DNA from: Furfurilactobacillus entadae
GTDB taxonomy: Bacteria; Bacillota; Bacilli; Lactobacillales; Lactobacillaceae
Length of the DNA: 46,523 nt
Direction: 5' to 3'
Assembly: GCF_045862745.1 (NCBI RefSeq)
Contig: NZ_BQXN01000018.1
Span: 1-46,523, forward strand
Shown here: in pieces, positions 32,643 through 40,595 of the stretch
Layout: each line of letters begins with the position of its first letter
Numbering within the stretch: the first letter of the stretch is position 1
Notes under the pieces: model-generated
Told to the model about the DNA's origin: nothing
Seen by the model: only the letters and a program-made list of their open reading frames with translations
Database searches by the model: none
Made by a program: the position numbers and the translations under genes

Positions 32643-32715
32643 GTGCATTTGCTTGAGGCACACGCGGATTATGTGAAAGAACACTTATGGGGGCTACTTC
32701 CATAAGTGCTCTTTC
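32643..32715 (+). promoter_or_regulatory. Possible leader peptide and hairpin upstream of the ABC-F gene
   Basis: A 20-codon frame runs from GTG 32643 (or TTG 32649, better spaced from AAAGAAG) to TAA 32703-32705 and reads (M)HLLEAHADYVKEHLWGLLP. Its second half is the left arm of a strong stem, GAAAGAACACTTATGG (32675-32690) with CCATAAGTGCTCTTTC (32700-32715). A frame overlapping a hairpin arm is the layout of ribosome-mediated attenuation. There is no T run after the stem, so it would not be a simple terminator. Confidence 0.4.
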
Positions 32716-32817
32716 GTGTAAACGAAGAAACGCTTACCTGATGGTCAGTCAACCGCATGAAGTGGTGCGGTCAAAAAGTTGTTTGTTGTCATTTAAAAAG
32801 ATTATGTGAGGGACTTA

Positions 32818-34446
32818 ATGTTAACTGTTAACAACGTCAGCATGCAGTTTGGAACACGGAAACTGTACGAAGACATTAATTTAAAATTTACACCAGGGAA
32901 CTGTTACGGTGTTATCGGAGCTAACGGTGCCGGTAAATCAACGTTTTTGAAGATTATCGACGGTGAATTGAAGCCAACAACGGGAACCGTTTCACTCGGG
33001 CCAAACGAGCGGATGTCCAGTCTGAACCAAAACCATTTTGCCTTTGAAGACGAAGAAGTGATGGATACGGTGATCCGGGGGCATGAAAAGCTGTACCAAA
33101 TCATGAAGGAAAAGGATGCGTTGTACGCAAAACCTGATTTTTCTGATGAGGATGGCATGAAGGCCGCTGAATTAGAGGGTGAATTTGCCGAACTGGATGG
33201 CTGGAATGCTGAAGTTGAAGCAAGTCAGATGTTGCAGGCGCTCGGAATTGATGAAAGCATGCACCATGTAAAGATGAGCGAATTGACCGAACCCCAAAAG
33301 GTGAAGGTTTTATTGGGACAAGCCTTGTTTGGTAATCCTGACATTCTGCTTCTGGACGAACCGACCAACGGGCTGGACGTTCAGTCAATCAGCTGGTTGG
33401 AAAACTTCTTAGCCGACTACCAAAACACCGTGATCGTTGTGTCACATGACCGGCACTTTTTGAACCAGGTCTGCACGCACATGTGTGACGTGGACTTTGG
33501 AAAGATCACACTGTTTGTTGGGAACTACGATTTCTGGATGGGAAGTAGCGAATTGGCTGCCAAGTTAACGTCGAGCGCCAACCAGAAAAAGGAAGAACAA
33601 ATTAAGGAACTGCAAGACTTTATCGCCCGGTTTAGTGCCAACGCGTCTAAGTCAAAGCAGGCCACTTCACGGAAAAAGCAGTTGGATAAAATTACGTTAG
33701 ATGACATCAAACCATCGTCACGTAAGTACCCATTCATCCAATTTACGCCAGACCGTGAAATTGGGAATGACTTACTCCGGGTGGATGGTGTTTCAAAGGC
33801 AATTGATGGGGTCCAAATTTTGGATAACATTACGTTTACCCTGCGGCCAAATGAAAAGACGGCGTTGATCAGCCGGAATGATTTAGCAACCACTACGCTG
33901 ATGCAAATTATTGCTGGCGAAATGGAACCTGATACAGGAACAGTCACTTGGGGGCAAACGACGTCAACAACGTATCTGCCACGTGACTTTAACAGTCAGT
34001 TTGAGGATTCGAGTTTAACGATCCTGGACTGGTTACGTCAGTTTGCGCCAAAGGGTGAGGATGACAACACGTTCCTCCGTGGTTTCTTAGGGAAAATGCT
34101 CTTCTCTGGTGAAGACGTTATGCGTGAGGTAAACGTCTTGTCAGGGGGCGAAAAGGTTCGGTCCATGTTATCTAAGATGATGTTGAGTAAAGCCAACGTT
34201 CTGTTGATGGATGACCCAACGAACCACTTGGACTTGGAATCAATCACAGCGTTGAACAACAGTCTGATTGATTTTAAGGGTGCCATTGTCTTTACCTCAC
34301 ATGACCACGAATTCATCCAGACGATTGCAAACCACATTGTCGAGGTGAGCGATAAGGGTGTTGTGGAACGCGCAGACACAACGTACGATGACTTCTTGGA
34401 TCATAAACTCGTTCAGGAACAAGTGAGCGCACTATACACTAAGTAA
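32818..34446 (+). CDS. ABC-F family ATPase (YbiT/YkpA-like)
   Basis: A 542-residue soluble protein with two ATPase domains and no membrane part, so not a transporter: ABC-F proteins bind the ribosome E site. NBD1 has 'GANGAGKSTFLKII' and 'ILLLDEPTNGLD', but its signature is altered to 'LTEPQKVKVLL'; NBD2 has intact signature 'LSGGEKVRSML' and 'VLLMDDPTNHLD', but its Walker A is 'SRNDLATTTL', lacking the lysine. These changes may be traits of this subgroup. The linker between the domains (about 240-300) is Lys/Gln-rich and helical. ATG at 32818 follows GTGAGGGA. A long leader with a possible short peptide and hairpin precedes it. A translation-tuning role is likelier than drug resistance. Confidence 0.88.
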   Translation: MLTVNNVSMQFGTRKLYEDINLKFTPGNCYGVIGANGAGKSTFLKIIDGELKPTTGTVSLGPNERMSSLNQNHFAFEDEEVMDTVIRGHEKLYQIMKEKDALYAKPDFSDEDGMKAAELEGEFAELDGWNAEVEASQMLQALGIDESMHHVKMSELTEPQKVKVLLGQALFGNPDILLLDEPTNGLDVQSISWLENFLADYQNTVIVVSHDRHFLNQVCTHMCDVDFGKITLFVGNYDFWMGSSELAAKLTSSANQKKEEQIKELQDFIARFSANASKSKQATSRKKQLDKITLDDIKPSSRKYPFIQFTPDREIGNDLLRVDGVSKAIDGVQILDNITFTLRPNEKTALISRNDLATTTLMQIIAGEMEPDTGTVTWGQTTSTTYLPRDFNSQFEDSSLTILDWLRQFAPKGEDDNTFLRGFLGKMLFSGEDVMREVNVLSGGEKVRSMLSKMMLSKANVLLMDDPTNHLDLESITALNNSLIDFKGAIVFTSHDHEFIQTIANHIVEVSDKGVVERADTTYDDFLDHKLVQEQVSALYTK

Positions 34447-34448
34447 GC

Positions 34449-34486
34449 AAAATCCCACTCAGAAATTTTTCTGAGTGGGATTTTAA
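34449..34486. terminator. Bidirectional terminator
   Basis: AAAATCCCACTCAGAAA with its complement and a very small loop, with T runs on both strands. It lies between converging genes ending at 34446 and 34489. Confidence 0.87.
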
Positions 34487-34488
34487 AT

Positions 34489-34887
34489 TTATGCATCAAT
34501 ATTCCAGCGAACGCCGAAACGATCGGTTAAGACGCCAAAGTAGCCGCCCCAGTCGCGCTGTTCTAACGGGAGCACCATGGTGCCTTGATCTGCTAGGAGT
34601 TGAAACAACATGACGGCTTTACCAACTGACTCTAGGTGAAGGCCCATTGAAGTGGTGTTGCCAGGTGTGACGTCCGGCGCGCCAGGAATGACATCGAGGG
34701 CTGTGATGGTAAATGAATCAGGAATGGCAAGTGTTCCATGAACGATTAGATCCTTAACGTCGTCACTGGCGTCAGGAAACAGCTCGCCAGCATGGTTAAG
34801 GCTGAGTTCGCCGCCAAAGATGGAGCGATAGAAGGTTAAGGCCTGTGCTGCTTGGCCGTGAAAGGTTAGGTACGGCATGAAATCCAT
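34489..34887 (-). CDS. VOC/glyoxalase-fold protein, PhnB-like
   Basis: A 132-residue protein of the PhnB-type vicinal-oxygen-chelate fold ('MPYLTFHGQAAQALTFYRSIFGGEL' start, 'HGTLAIPD' strand, 'ALDVIPG', and the end 'WGGYFGVLTDRFGVRWNI'). Two beta-alpha-beta-beta-beta modules form a barrel that may hold a metal, but many PhnB-like members lack known activity. Ligands are not clear here. GAGGA precedes ATG. It is a single gene; the role is unknown. Confidence 0.85.
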   Translation of the reverse strand: MDFMPYLTFHGQAAQALTFYRSIFGGELSLNHAGELFPDASDDVKDLIVHGTLAIPDSFTITALDVIPGAPDVTPGNTTSMGLHLESVGKAVMLFQLLADQGTMVLPLEQRDWGGYFGVLTDRFGVRWNIDA

Positions 34888-34969
34888 ATAGTGTTATCCT
34901 CGTTTGATTGGTGTTCCCAAGATTATGATAGTGGACCTATTTTATCATGCTTAAGCCAAAAAATTGATG

Positions 34970-34985
34970 TGTTTCACGTGAAACG
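34970..34985. promoter_or_regulatory. parS-like site 4 (TGTTTCACGTGAAACG)
   Basis: Matches the parS consensus TGTTTCACGTGAAACA at 15 of 16 positions, including the central CACGTG that the three other sites lack. It lies in the gene-free gap 34888-35145, which otherwise holds only the uspA promoter. Confidence 0.65.
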
Positions 34986-35080
34986 ATGGTTAAATATCAG
35001 GGAACAAGCAATCATGGTCGAAAAGAAGGCTGACTATCGGCTAAATAAGGTGATGCGCCCGAACCAGCAGAGCAAAATAA

Positions 35081-35110
35081 TTGCTGTTTCATGGTTTGTT
35101 CACGTATAGT
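35081..35110 (+). promoter_or_regulatory. Promoter of the universal stress protein gene
   Basis: TTGCTG (35081-35086) and TATAGT (35105-35110) with 18 bases between. Confidence 0.5.
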
Positions 35111-35145
35111 TAAGGAAGATTAGACGAGTCGAGGAGGGATTTAAA

Positions 35146-35616
35146 ATGAGTTTTTCACCGAAACAAATTTTAGTGCCACTAGATGGTTCAGAAAATGCGG
35201 AACAGGCCTTAACGGCGGCGATTGATATCGCTAAAGAAACCGGCGCCCATTTACACTTAATTCGGGTTTATCTGCCTGCATACATGGCGGCCAACATTGG
35301 TGTCGGGTTAGCTGTTCGTGAGTTTGATAACGATCTGCTAGTCGATTTCAAGGCATACCTCAAAAAGATCATGACGCGGTTAGACAAGGCGGGGGTTACA
35401 AACGTCGAGGCGCACGTCGTTGAGGGCAACGTGAAGAAGACAATTGCCCTTGATTACCCAGCAGAACACCAAATTGATTTAATCGTCATTGGTGCTACCG
35501 GGATGGATGCGTTTAGCCAAACCGTGTTGGGATCCGTCACAGACTTTGTGGTGAACAAAGCCAAGGTCAATGTGATGGTCGTCAAACGAAGTGAAGCAGA
35601 CGCTTCTGAAGGCTAA
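35146..35616 (+). CDS. Universal stress protein UspA family
   Basis: A 156-residue nucleotide-binding protein of the Usp fold. 'KQILVPLDGSENAEQALTAAIDIA' is the first strand and helix, and 'VIGATGMDAFSQTVLGSVTDFVV' carries the ATP-binding pattern G-x2-G-x9-G-S, so it is the ATP-binding (MJ0577-like) class. Such proteins are raised in starvation and stress; their targets in lactobacilli are not settled. GAGGAGGG stands 8 bases before ATG. It is transcribed alone. Confidence 0.92.
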   Translation: MSFSPKQILVPLDGSENAEQALTAAIDIAKETGAHLHLIRVYLPAYMAANIGVGLAVREFDNDLLVDFKAYLKKIMTRLDKAGVTNVEAHVVEGNVKKTIALDYPAEHQIDLIVIGATGMDAFSQTVLGSVTDFVVNKAKVNVMVVKRSEADASEG

Positions 35617-35632
35617 AAGAAAAATAATGAGT

Positions 35633-35685
35633 AAAACGGCCATCATGGCTGACGTGAAAGACATGTCAGTCATGATGGCCGTTTT
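35633..35685. terminator. Bidirectional terminator
   Basis: AAAACGGCCATCATGGCTGAC pairs with GTCAGTCATGATGGCCGTTTT (two mismatches). It lies between converging genes ending at 35616 and 35693. Confidence 0.87.
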
Positions 35686-35692
35686 GTAGTTA

Positions 35693-36080
35693 TTATAATC
35701 TGGGAATTGGTTCAACATGAAGGGCATTGTGGTCCCCATCGTAATAAGTGACCTCTTTAGCAACGAGATCGCTGGTCCAAACGGGCACGCCGGCTTCACC
35801 AGCAAGTTCTGCAAAGCGCTCAAAGTCACCAGCCTGAGCACCACGAACCGCAGCGATGATGGCTTCTTGATTGCCCACCTTGGCAACAGGCTTTGGCACA
35901 CCGTTCATTGCAAGGTCAACGTGGCTATCCGCGTCATAATAGCGGTAAAGGCCCTCAGCAACGAGGTAATCATAACGGGTTACGCCCAGCACTGAAAAGG
36001 CCTGCATCAGTTTAGCAAAGCCACCTGCGTCTTGTTCAGCGTTCACAGCGGCCTCAATGTCTTTGGTAGTTTAGTGTCAT
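35693..36080 (-). pseudogene. DUF1398-family gene, frameshifted at codon 4
   Basis: The long frame (GTG 36046 to 35693, 117 residues) is a DUF1398 protein (YbcV-like): 'FAKLMQAFSVLGVTRYDYLVAEGLYRYYDADS' and 'VTYYDGDHNALHVEPIP' fit that family, which is about 125-130 residues. The natural start is missing from this frame. An excellent ribosome binding site (AGAGGAGT, 36088-36095) and ATG 36078-36080 lie upstream and open the frame MTLNYQRH-stop. Removing one A from the AAA run would join them as M-T-L-T-T-K-D-I-E-A-A-V-N, a normal family start. So one base was probably gained. The GTG has no ribosome binding site, though weak use is possible. The function of the family is unknown. Confidence 0.65.
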
Positions 36081-36200
36081 GGGGAAAACTCCTCTGGGAT
36101 AATTTTAGAGCTATTGTAGCGCTTTACGGGGATGGACGCTAACGATAACAAAGAAAGAAAATGGGCGTCATATAAATAAAATTAATTAATTCACAAACGT

Positions 36201-36229
36201 TTGACTATACTCACTGTGAACGGTTATTC
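36201..36229 (+). promoter_or_regulatory. Promoter of the FMN reductase-FAD oxidoreductase operon
   Basis: TTGACT (36201-36206) and TTATTC (36224-36229) are 17 bases apart, leaving a leader of about 110 bases. TTCACA (36190) and TGTGAA (36215) flank the -35 in inverted order. The gap 36081-36347 holds nothing else that I can see. Confidence 0.45.
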
Positions 36230-36347
36230 TACAAGGGAGAATTGTTAAGGGGACCATTTGATTACTAAGTGAAAAAAAGCGCAAGTCAATGAATAGTGAC
36301 GGGTGCTAAGCAATCAACGGTGCTAACTGAAACAAGGGAGAGCAACT

Positions 36348-36920
36348 ATGCCACGGTTTATTGCCATTGTGGGCACGAATGCGAGTAAGTCGTATAATCG
36401 TGTTCTACTGAATTACATGAAGTCACATTTTGCTGATCAAGCAGAAATTGAAGTTCAAGAGATCAAGGATGTCCCACTGTTTAACGAGGACGCAATGACT
36501 GATATCCCAACGGTTATTGAAAATATTGATCAGAAGATCCTAGCTGCGGATGGTGTCATTTTCGGGGTTCCTGAGTATGATCATTCCGTTCCCGCATGTT
36601 TAAAGAGCCTGATTGAATGGTTATCATCAGCACGCCATTCGTTTAATCACAAGCCCGTGATGATTGTCGGGGGTTCGTACGGCATTCAGGGAACGGTTCG
36701 TGCTCAAATGAACTTGCGTCAGATTCTGGATTCGCCTGGTGTCAACGCCGAGGTGTTACCCGGAAATGAATTTCAACTCGCTAACGTTACCCAAAAGTTG
36801 GACGATAACGGCCAGCTGGTGGATGAACGAAGCGCTCAATTTTTGGATACCTGTTTTGACAACTTTGTGGATTTTGTTCGTGCTCACGAAATTGTCAGTG
36901 AAGAAAAACTTGTTAAGTAA
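36348..36920 (+). CDS. NADPH-dependent FMN reductase
   Basis: A 190-residue flavodoxin-like enzyme (FMN_red domain): phosphate loop 'VGTNASKSYNRVLLNYM', 'GVIFGVPEYDHSVPACLKSLIEWLS' (the family's 'PEYN.S.P..LK...DW' region) and 'PVMIVGGSYGIQGT'. It supplies electrons from NAD(P)H to flavin or a partner protein. The FAD oxidoreductase starts 17 bases after the stop, so the pair is co-expressed, and the simplest reading is an electron-donor protein feeding the FAD reductase. Comparable NAD(P)H-FMN reductase/FrdA-like pairs occur in lactobacilli that reduce unsaturated acids. GGGAG precedes ATG. Confidence 0.88.
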   Translation: MPRFIAIVGTNASKSYNRVLLNYMKSHFADQAEIEVQEIKDVPLFNEDAMTDIPTVIENIDQKILAADGVIFGVPEYDHSVPACLKSLIEWLSSARHSFNHKPVMIVGGSYGIQGTVRAQMNLRQILDSPGVNAEVLPGNEFQLANVTQKLDDNGQLVDERSAQFLDTCFDNFVDFVRAHEIVSEEKLVK

Positions 36921-36937
36921 GAAAGGAAATTATTATT

Positions 36938-38338
36938 ATGCCTGAAAAATTTCGGTTTGTTCCAAGCGATATTGCAACCTTGCAAGACCAATACGACGTT
37001 GTTGTCATTGGTTCCGGGAGCACTGGTTTAGTGGCTGCGATGCAAGCACATGAACTGGGGTTGAAGCCTGTCATTCTTGAAAAGATGGACAAAATCGGTG
37101 GGAACACGACCCGTGCCTCATCCGGGATGAACGCTGCTGAAACAAACGTTCAGTTGCACCATGGTGTTGTGGACAGTTTTGAAGACTTCTACGCTGAAAC
37201 CTTAAAGGGTGGTGGCGAGCTGAATGATAAGGACTTGCTCCAATACTTCAGTACACACTCAGCCCTTGCCATTGACTGGTTGGCTGACCACGGCATCAAA
37301 CTGGATGACATGACGATTACCGGTGGGATGAGCAAGATGCGGACGCACCGGCCATCAAGCATGGCCCCAATCGGTGGCTTCCTGGTTACAGAATTATTAA
37401 AGCAAGTGCAAGCTGAACAATTACCACTGTTCACTCAAGTGACTGTAAACCGGATCGATAAGAATGCTGACGGCGTCATAACTGGCGTTGAAGCAACGTT
37501 GCCAAACGGTGACCACAAGACCATTAACGGCCAAGCAGTTATCCTGGCTACCGGTGGATTTGGGTCAAACCCTGAAATGATCGAATCTTACCGTCCTGAC
37601 TTAAAGGGTTACAAGACGACGAACCAACCTGGGGCCACTGGTGATGGGTTGAAGTTGGCAACGGACGCAGGTGCTGCCCTGGTTCAAATGGATCAGATCC
37701 AGGTTCACCCAACAGTTCAACAAGACAACCCCCACACGTTCTTGATCGGTGAAGCTGTGCGTGGTGAAGGTGCAATTCTGGTTAACGCAGCGGGAAGCCG
37801 GTTTGTTAACGAATTAAACACGCGGAAGGTCGTTTCAGATTCAATCACCGCCTTACCAGAACACAGTGCTTACTTGATTCTTGATCAGGGCATTCGTTCA
37901 CGGGTCAAGGCCATTGAATTCTACGACAGCATTGGCCTTGTTGTTACGGGTGAAAGCTTGGCTGACCTAGCCGGCAAGTTGAACATGGACGCTGACACAT
38001 TGGGTGCGACTGTTGCTAAGTGGAACACAGCCGTTGCTAACCATGATGACGCCGAATTCTCACGGACAACGGGGATGGATCGTGACATTAGCGAAGGACC
38101 ATTCTTCGCCATTCACATCGCCCCAGCCGTTCACTACACGATGGGGGGCGTTAAGGCCAACCACAAGGCCCAAGTCCTCACAGAAGACGGTTCAGTCATC
38201 ACTGGCCTGTTTGCCGGTGGTGAAGTCGTCGGCGGACTGCACGGAAACAACCGGATCGGCGGAAACTCCATTGCCGAAACCGTTGTCTTCGGACGTCAGG
38301 CTGGTCAACAAGTTTTTGATTACATCAAAAGTAAATAA
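36938..38338 (+). CDS. FAD-dependent fumarate-reductase-like (flavocytochrome c family) protein
   Basis: A 466-residue soluble FAD protein. Dinucleotide motif 'VVVIGSGSTGLVAAMQAHELG', FAD loop 'EKMDKIGGNTTRASSGMNA', and the substrate residues of the fumarate reductase/urocanate reductase group: 'QVHPTV' (His), 'AVRGEGAILVNAAGSRFVNE' (Arg), 'AVHYTMGGV' (His) and 'GNNRIGGNSIAET' (Arg). There is no heme domain, no covalent FMN domain and no export signal, so electrons probably come from the FMN reductase encoded 17 bases upstream. It likely reduces the double bond of an unsaturated acid such as fumarate; the exact acceptor is unknown. AGAAAGGAAAT precedes ATG. A strong terminator follows. Confidence 0.87.
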   Translation: MPEKFRFVPSDIATLQDQYDVVVIGSGSTGLVAAMQAHELGLKPVILEKMDKIGGNTTRASSGMNAAETNVQLHHGVVDSFEDFYAETLKGGGELNDKDLLQYFSTHSALAIDWLADHGIKLDDMTITGGMSKMRTHRPSSMAPIGGFLVTELLKQVQAEQLPLFTQVTVNRIDKNADGVITGVEATLPNGDHKTINGQAVILATGGFGSNPEMIESYRPDLKGYKTTNQPGATGDGLKLATDAGAALVQMDQIQVHPTVQQDNPHTFLIGEAVRGEGAILVNAAGSRFVNELNTRKVVSDSITALPEHSAYLILDQGIRSRVKAIEFYDSIGLVVTGESLADLAGKLNMDADTLGATVAKWNTAVANHDDAEFSRTTGMDRDISEGPFFAIHIAPAVHYTMGGVKANHKAQVLTEDGSVITGLFAGGEVVGGLHGNNRIGGNSIAETVVFGRQAGQQVFDYIKSK

Positions 38339-38355
38339 GCACGAATAGAACGTTT

Positions 38356-38401
38356 AAAACGCCGTTTGGTCAGTAATATTACTGATCAAACGGCGTTTTT
38401 G
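38356..38401. terminator. Bidirectional terminator
   Basis: AAAACGCCGTTTGGTCAGTA pairs with its near complement (one mismatch), with T runs on both strands. It lies between the FAD reductase and the converging PTS regulator. Confidence 0.87.
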
Positions 38402-38402
38402 G

Positions 38403-40468
38403 TTAGCTGAGCGGTTGCTCTAACAAGGTGGTGATGGTTGCAACATCTTTTGCCTGATTTATTCGATGAACCCACTTGTCATCCTGAATCTTTTGCATAA
38501 GTTGCGACAAGGCGGTGAGATGACTGGTTTGATCAAGCGGGGCCAACCCGATAATGATGTGAATCGGCTCTGAATGCGGGTGATCTGGCACAGTAATTGT
38601 GACAGGGTGATTCAGAACAAGTAGGCTCATTCCCAGGTCATAAACGCCATCATTTGGGGTGGCATGTGCCAGCATAATGCAATGCCATTGCCTAGAACCA
38701 TGTAAGGCCCGTTTGTTGTGGTGAGGTCAAGGACAGTCTGTAGGTAACGCGGTTCAATCAAGTGTTCTGTAAGGAGCGGTTGAAGGGCTATCGAGATGGC
38801 CTGCTGCCAGGTTGTTGGCGTTGTGGCGACGCCTAAGTGAGTTGCCGGCAGTAAGCGGCTTAAACTGGTCAGGCCTGTTACAGCAGGCGTTTTTGACATG
38901 GAACCACGCTGATTTAAATACCCCCGGAGGGCATCCGTTAAACCGGCGACGTCTTCAATTCGGGCATAATTACTAATGACATCGAGAAGGGAATTGACGT
39001 TAGCTTCGTTGAAATGTGTATCTGTTAAATGAGCATTGAGAAGTGCTTTTTCAATGGTTTCCCAATCATGGCGGTTCGGCAAGGGCGAAACCTGGGCTAC
39101 CGGAACTTTTGTTGTTACGGGCAGTGTGATGGTACTAATGATTAGTTTTGTGGCCGTTAAATCATGATTTTTATACTGAAAGACACTGAGTGGTTGTGAA
39201 AAGGCGATTTCTGGGTAACGCTGGGTGAGCTGCTGTTGCAGGATAAACGAGGTACCGATGCCACTGGAACAGACGACAAGAACGTCTGGCTGTCCCGTTT
39301 GCTGAGTTTCGATTGCCCGGAGTTCGCCCCCGAAATAGAGGGTAATAAGGGCCACTTCATCATCAGTAAGGTGGCCATTGATGAAGTCTTCAAAGGGATG
39401 AACAGCGTACTTTGTGAATGAGAATAGTTCGTTAAAGCCTTCGGTGATCTGTTTGAGGTTGGGGTGGTGATAGGGAATCATAAACTTCGCGCGATAAAAC
39501 GTGGACAGAAGATGTGTGGCTAACGTTAATTCCAGCTTTTGAGGGGCAATGTTGGCACCAGAAACGGTGTTGAACCGGTCAATTAACTGGCGAGCAATGG
39601 GGGAAATTTGTTGGATAAGGGTATCCGTTTGGTTGACTTGATAAAATTGACTCGTGTTAATAATGCGACCAAGAAAGTAGGCTTCACTAAAGTTATTGTG
39701 ACCGTGTGCCGCTAAGAACTTGATGGACCAGTTGATGGAAGTGGAATCCACCGAACTTTTGCGAACCGGTGAGTCTGGAAGCTGGTCTTCAGGGGTCGCG
39801 ATGCTATCTAAAAACCACAGAATGAACGTAGCTAATGTGGTTAAGGCGTCATCCGTAAAGTAGTTACCGGTGGCCTTTTCCAGTTGATGAATTTCGGTGT
39901 TAATCAAATCAAGCCGTGTTGAGGTCGTGGTGATTTGACTGAAAAGAAAAGAGTGTGGGTCATTAAGCGCCTCCAACACCCAGTTACGTTGAGCAATTTC
40001 CGCACCGGCAATCGCCTTGCCCGTTGACGTTTGAACGAGATCGAGCCCATGGGCAGTTAGGGTTGTCCGCACAATTTTTAGGTCAGCAATGGCTGTGTGT
40101 TTAGAAATGTGGAATTGGTGAACGAGCTGGGTCAATGACTGATTATGATGATTGATAAGATCCCAAATAATGAGTTGGCAGCGTTGTGCTTTTGTGAATC
40201 TGTAGGCTGGTGGTTGAGCTCCTGAATGTTGATTCAGGAGCTCTTTTTTGGTCTCATCAGGAATAAAGTAACCCGCACCAGTGGTGTTCAAAATGGTATC
40301 AAGGCGATCTTCGCTAAGAACGGCATTGACCTTGTGAATAACATAAAAAACGCCACGCCGAGAGAGGCTGAGGTGGTCTTCCAGCTCAGTTAGCGTGGCA
40401 AACGTATTCTTATTGACCAGAAAATTGAGGAGCTCATTTCCATGTTTAATGTCCGTATAGTTGATCAT
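38403..40468 (-). pseudogene. PTS-dependent transcriptional regulator (PRD, EIIB, EIIA domains), frameshifted in EIIA
   Basis: Domain order on the minus strand: N-terminal helix-turn-helix (LTELEDHLSLSRRGVFYVIHKV), second HTH (about 95-150), two PRDs, an EIIB-like domain ('DVLVVCSSGIGTSFILQQQL') and an EIIA-like domain. Reading breaks inside EIIA: the frame from 40468 runs 'GPYMVLGNGI' then stops at 38627, while 'LAHATPNDGVYDLGMSLLVL' continues in another frame to 38403. The break falls at a 5-bp tandem duplication (AATGC twice, 38676-38685); one copy would restore G-I-M-L-A-H-A. The phosphorylated histidine of EIIA is therefore lost from the main product. It is divergent from the ascorbate-type PTS genes, which it should control. 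A truncated regulator with intact HTH and PRDs may still be made. Confidence 0.8.
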
Positions 40469-40497
40469 CGTAAATGTTCTTTGATGAATGTGAGAGG

Positions 40498-40564
40498 GTG
40501 CAATTTTTGCACTTTTGCTAGTGTCAGTATTGCACTTGTTGGCGCTTACATCAATGCTACGATT
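40498..40564 (+). promoter_or_regulatory. PTS operon control region: operator dyad, cre-like site and promoter
   Basis: The perfect palindrome GTGCAATTTTTGCAC (40498-40512) lies between the divergent regulator and PTS genes, and a third TTGCAC half-site occurs at 40530-40535. TGTTGGCGCTTACA (40537-40550) is one mismatch from the CcpA cre consensus in reverse. TTGTTG (40536-40541) and TACGAT (40559-40564), 17 bases apart, form a possible promoter overlapping it. Sugar induction and glucose repression are inferred. Confidence 0.5.
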
Positions 40565-40595
40565 AACTCATCAATGAGCAAGAGGAGGTGAAAAC

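Noticed and set aside
34891..35109. Plus-strand frame of 72 codons before uspA
   Set aside because: No ribosome binding site; it covers the parS-like site and the uspA promoter, so a gene is unlikely.
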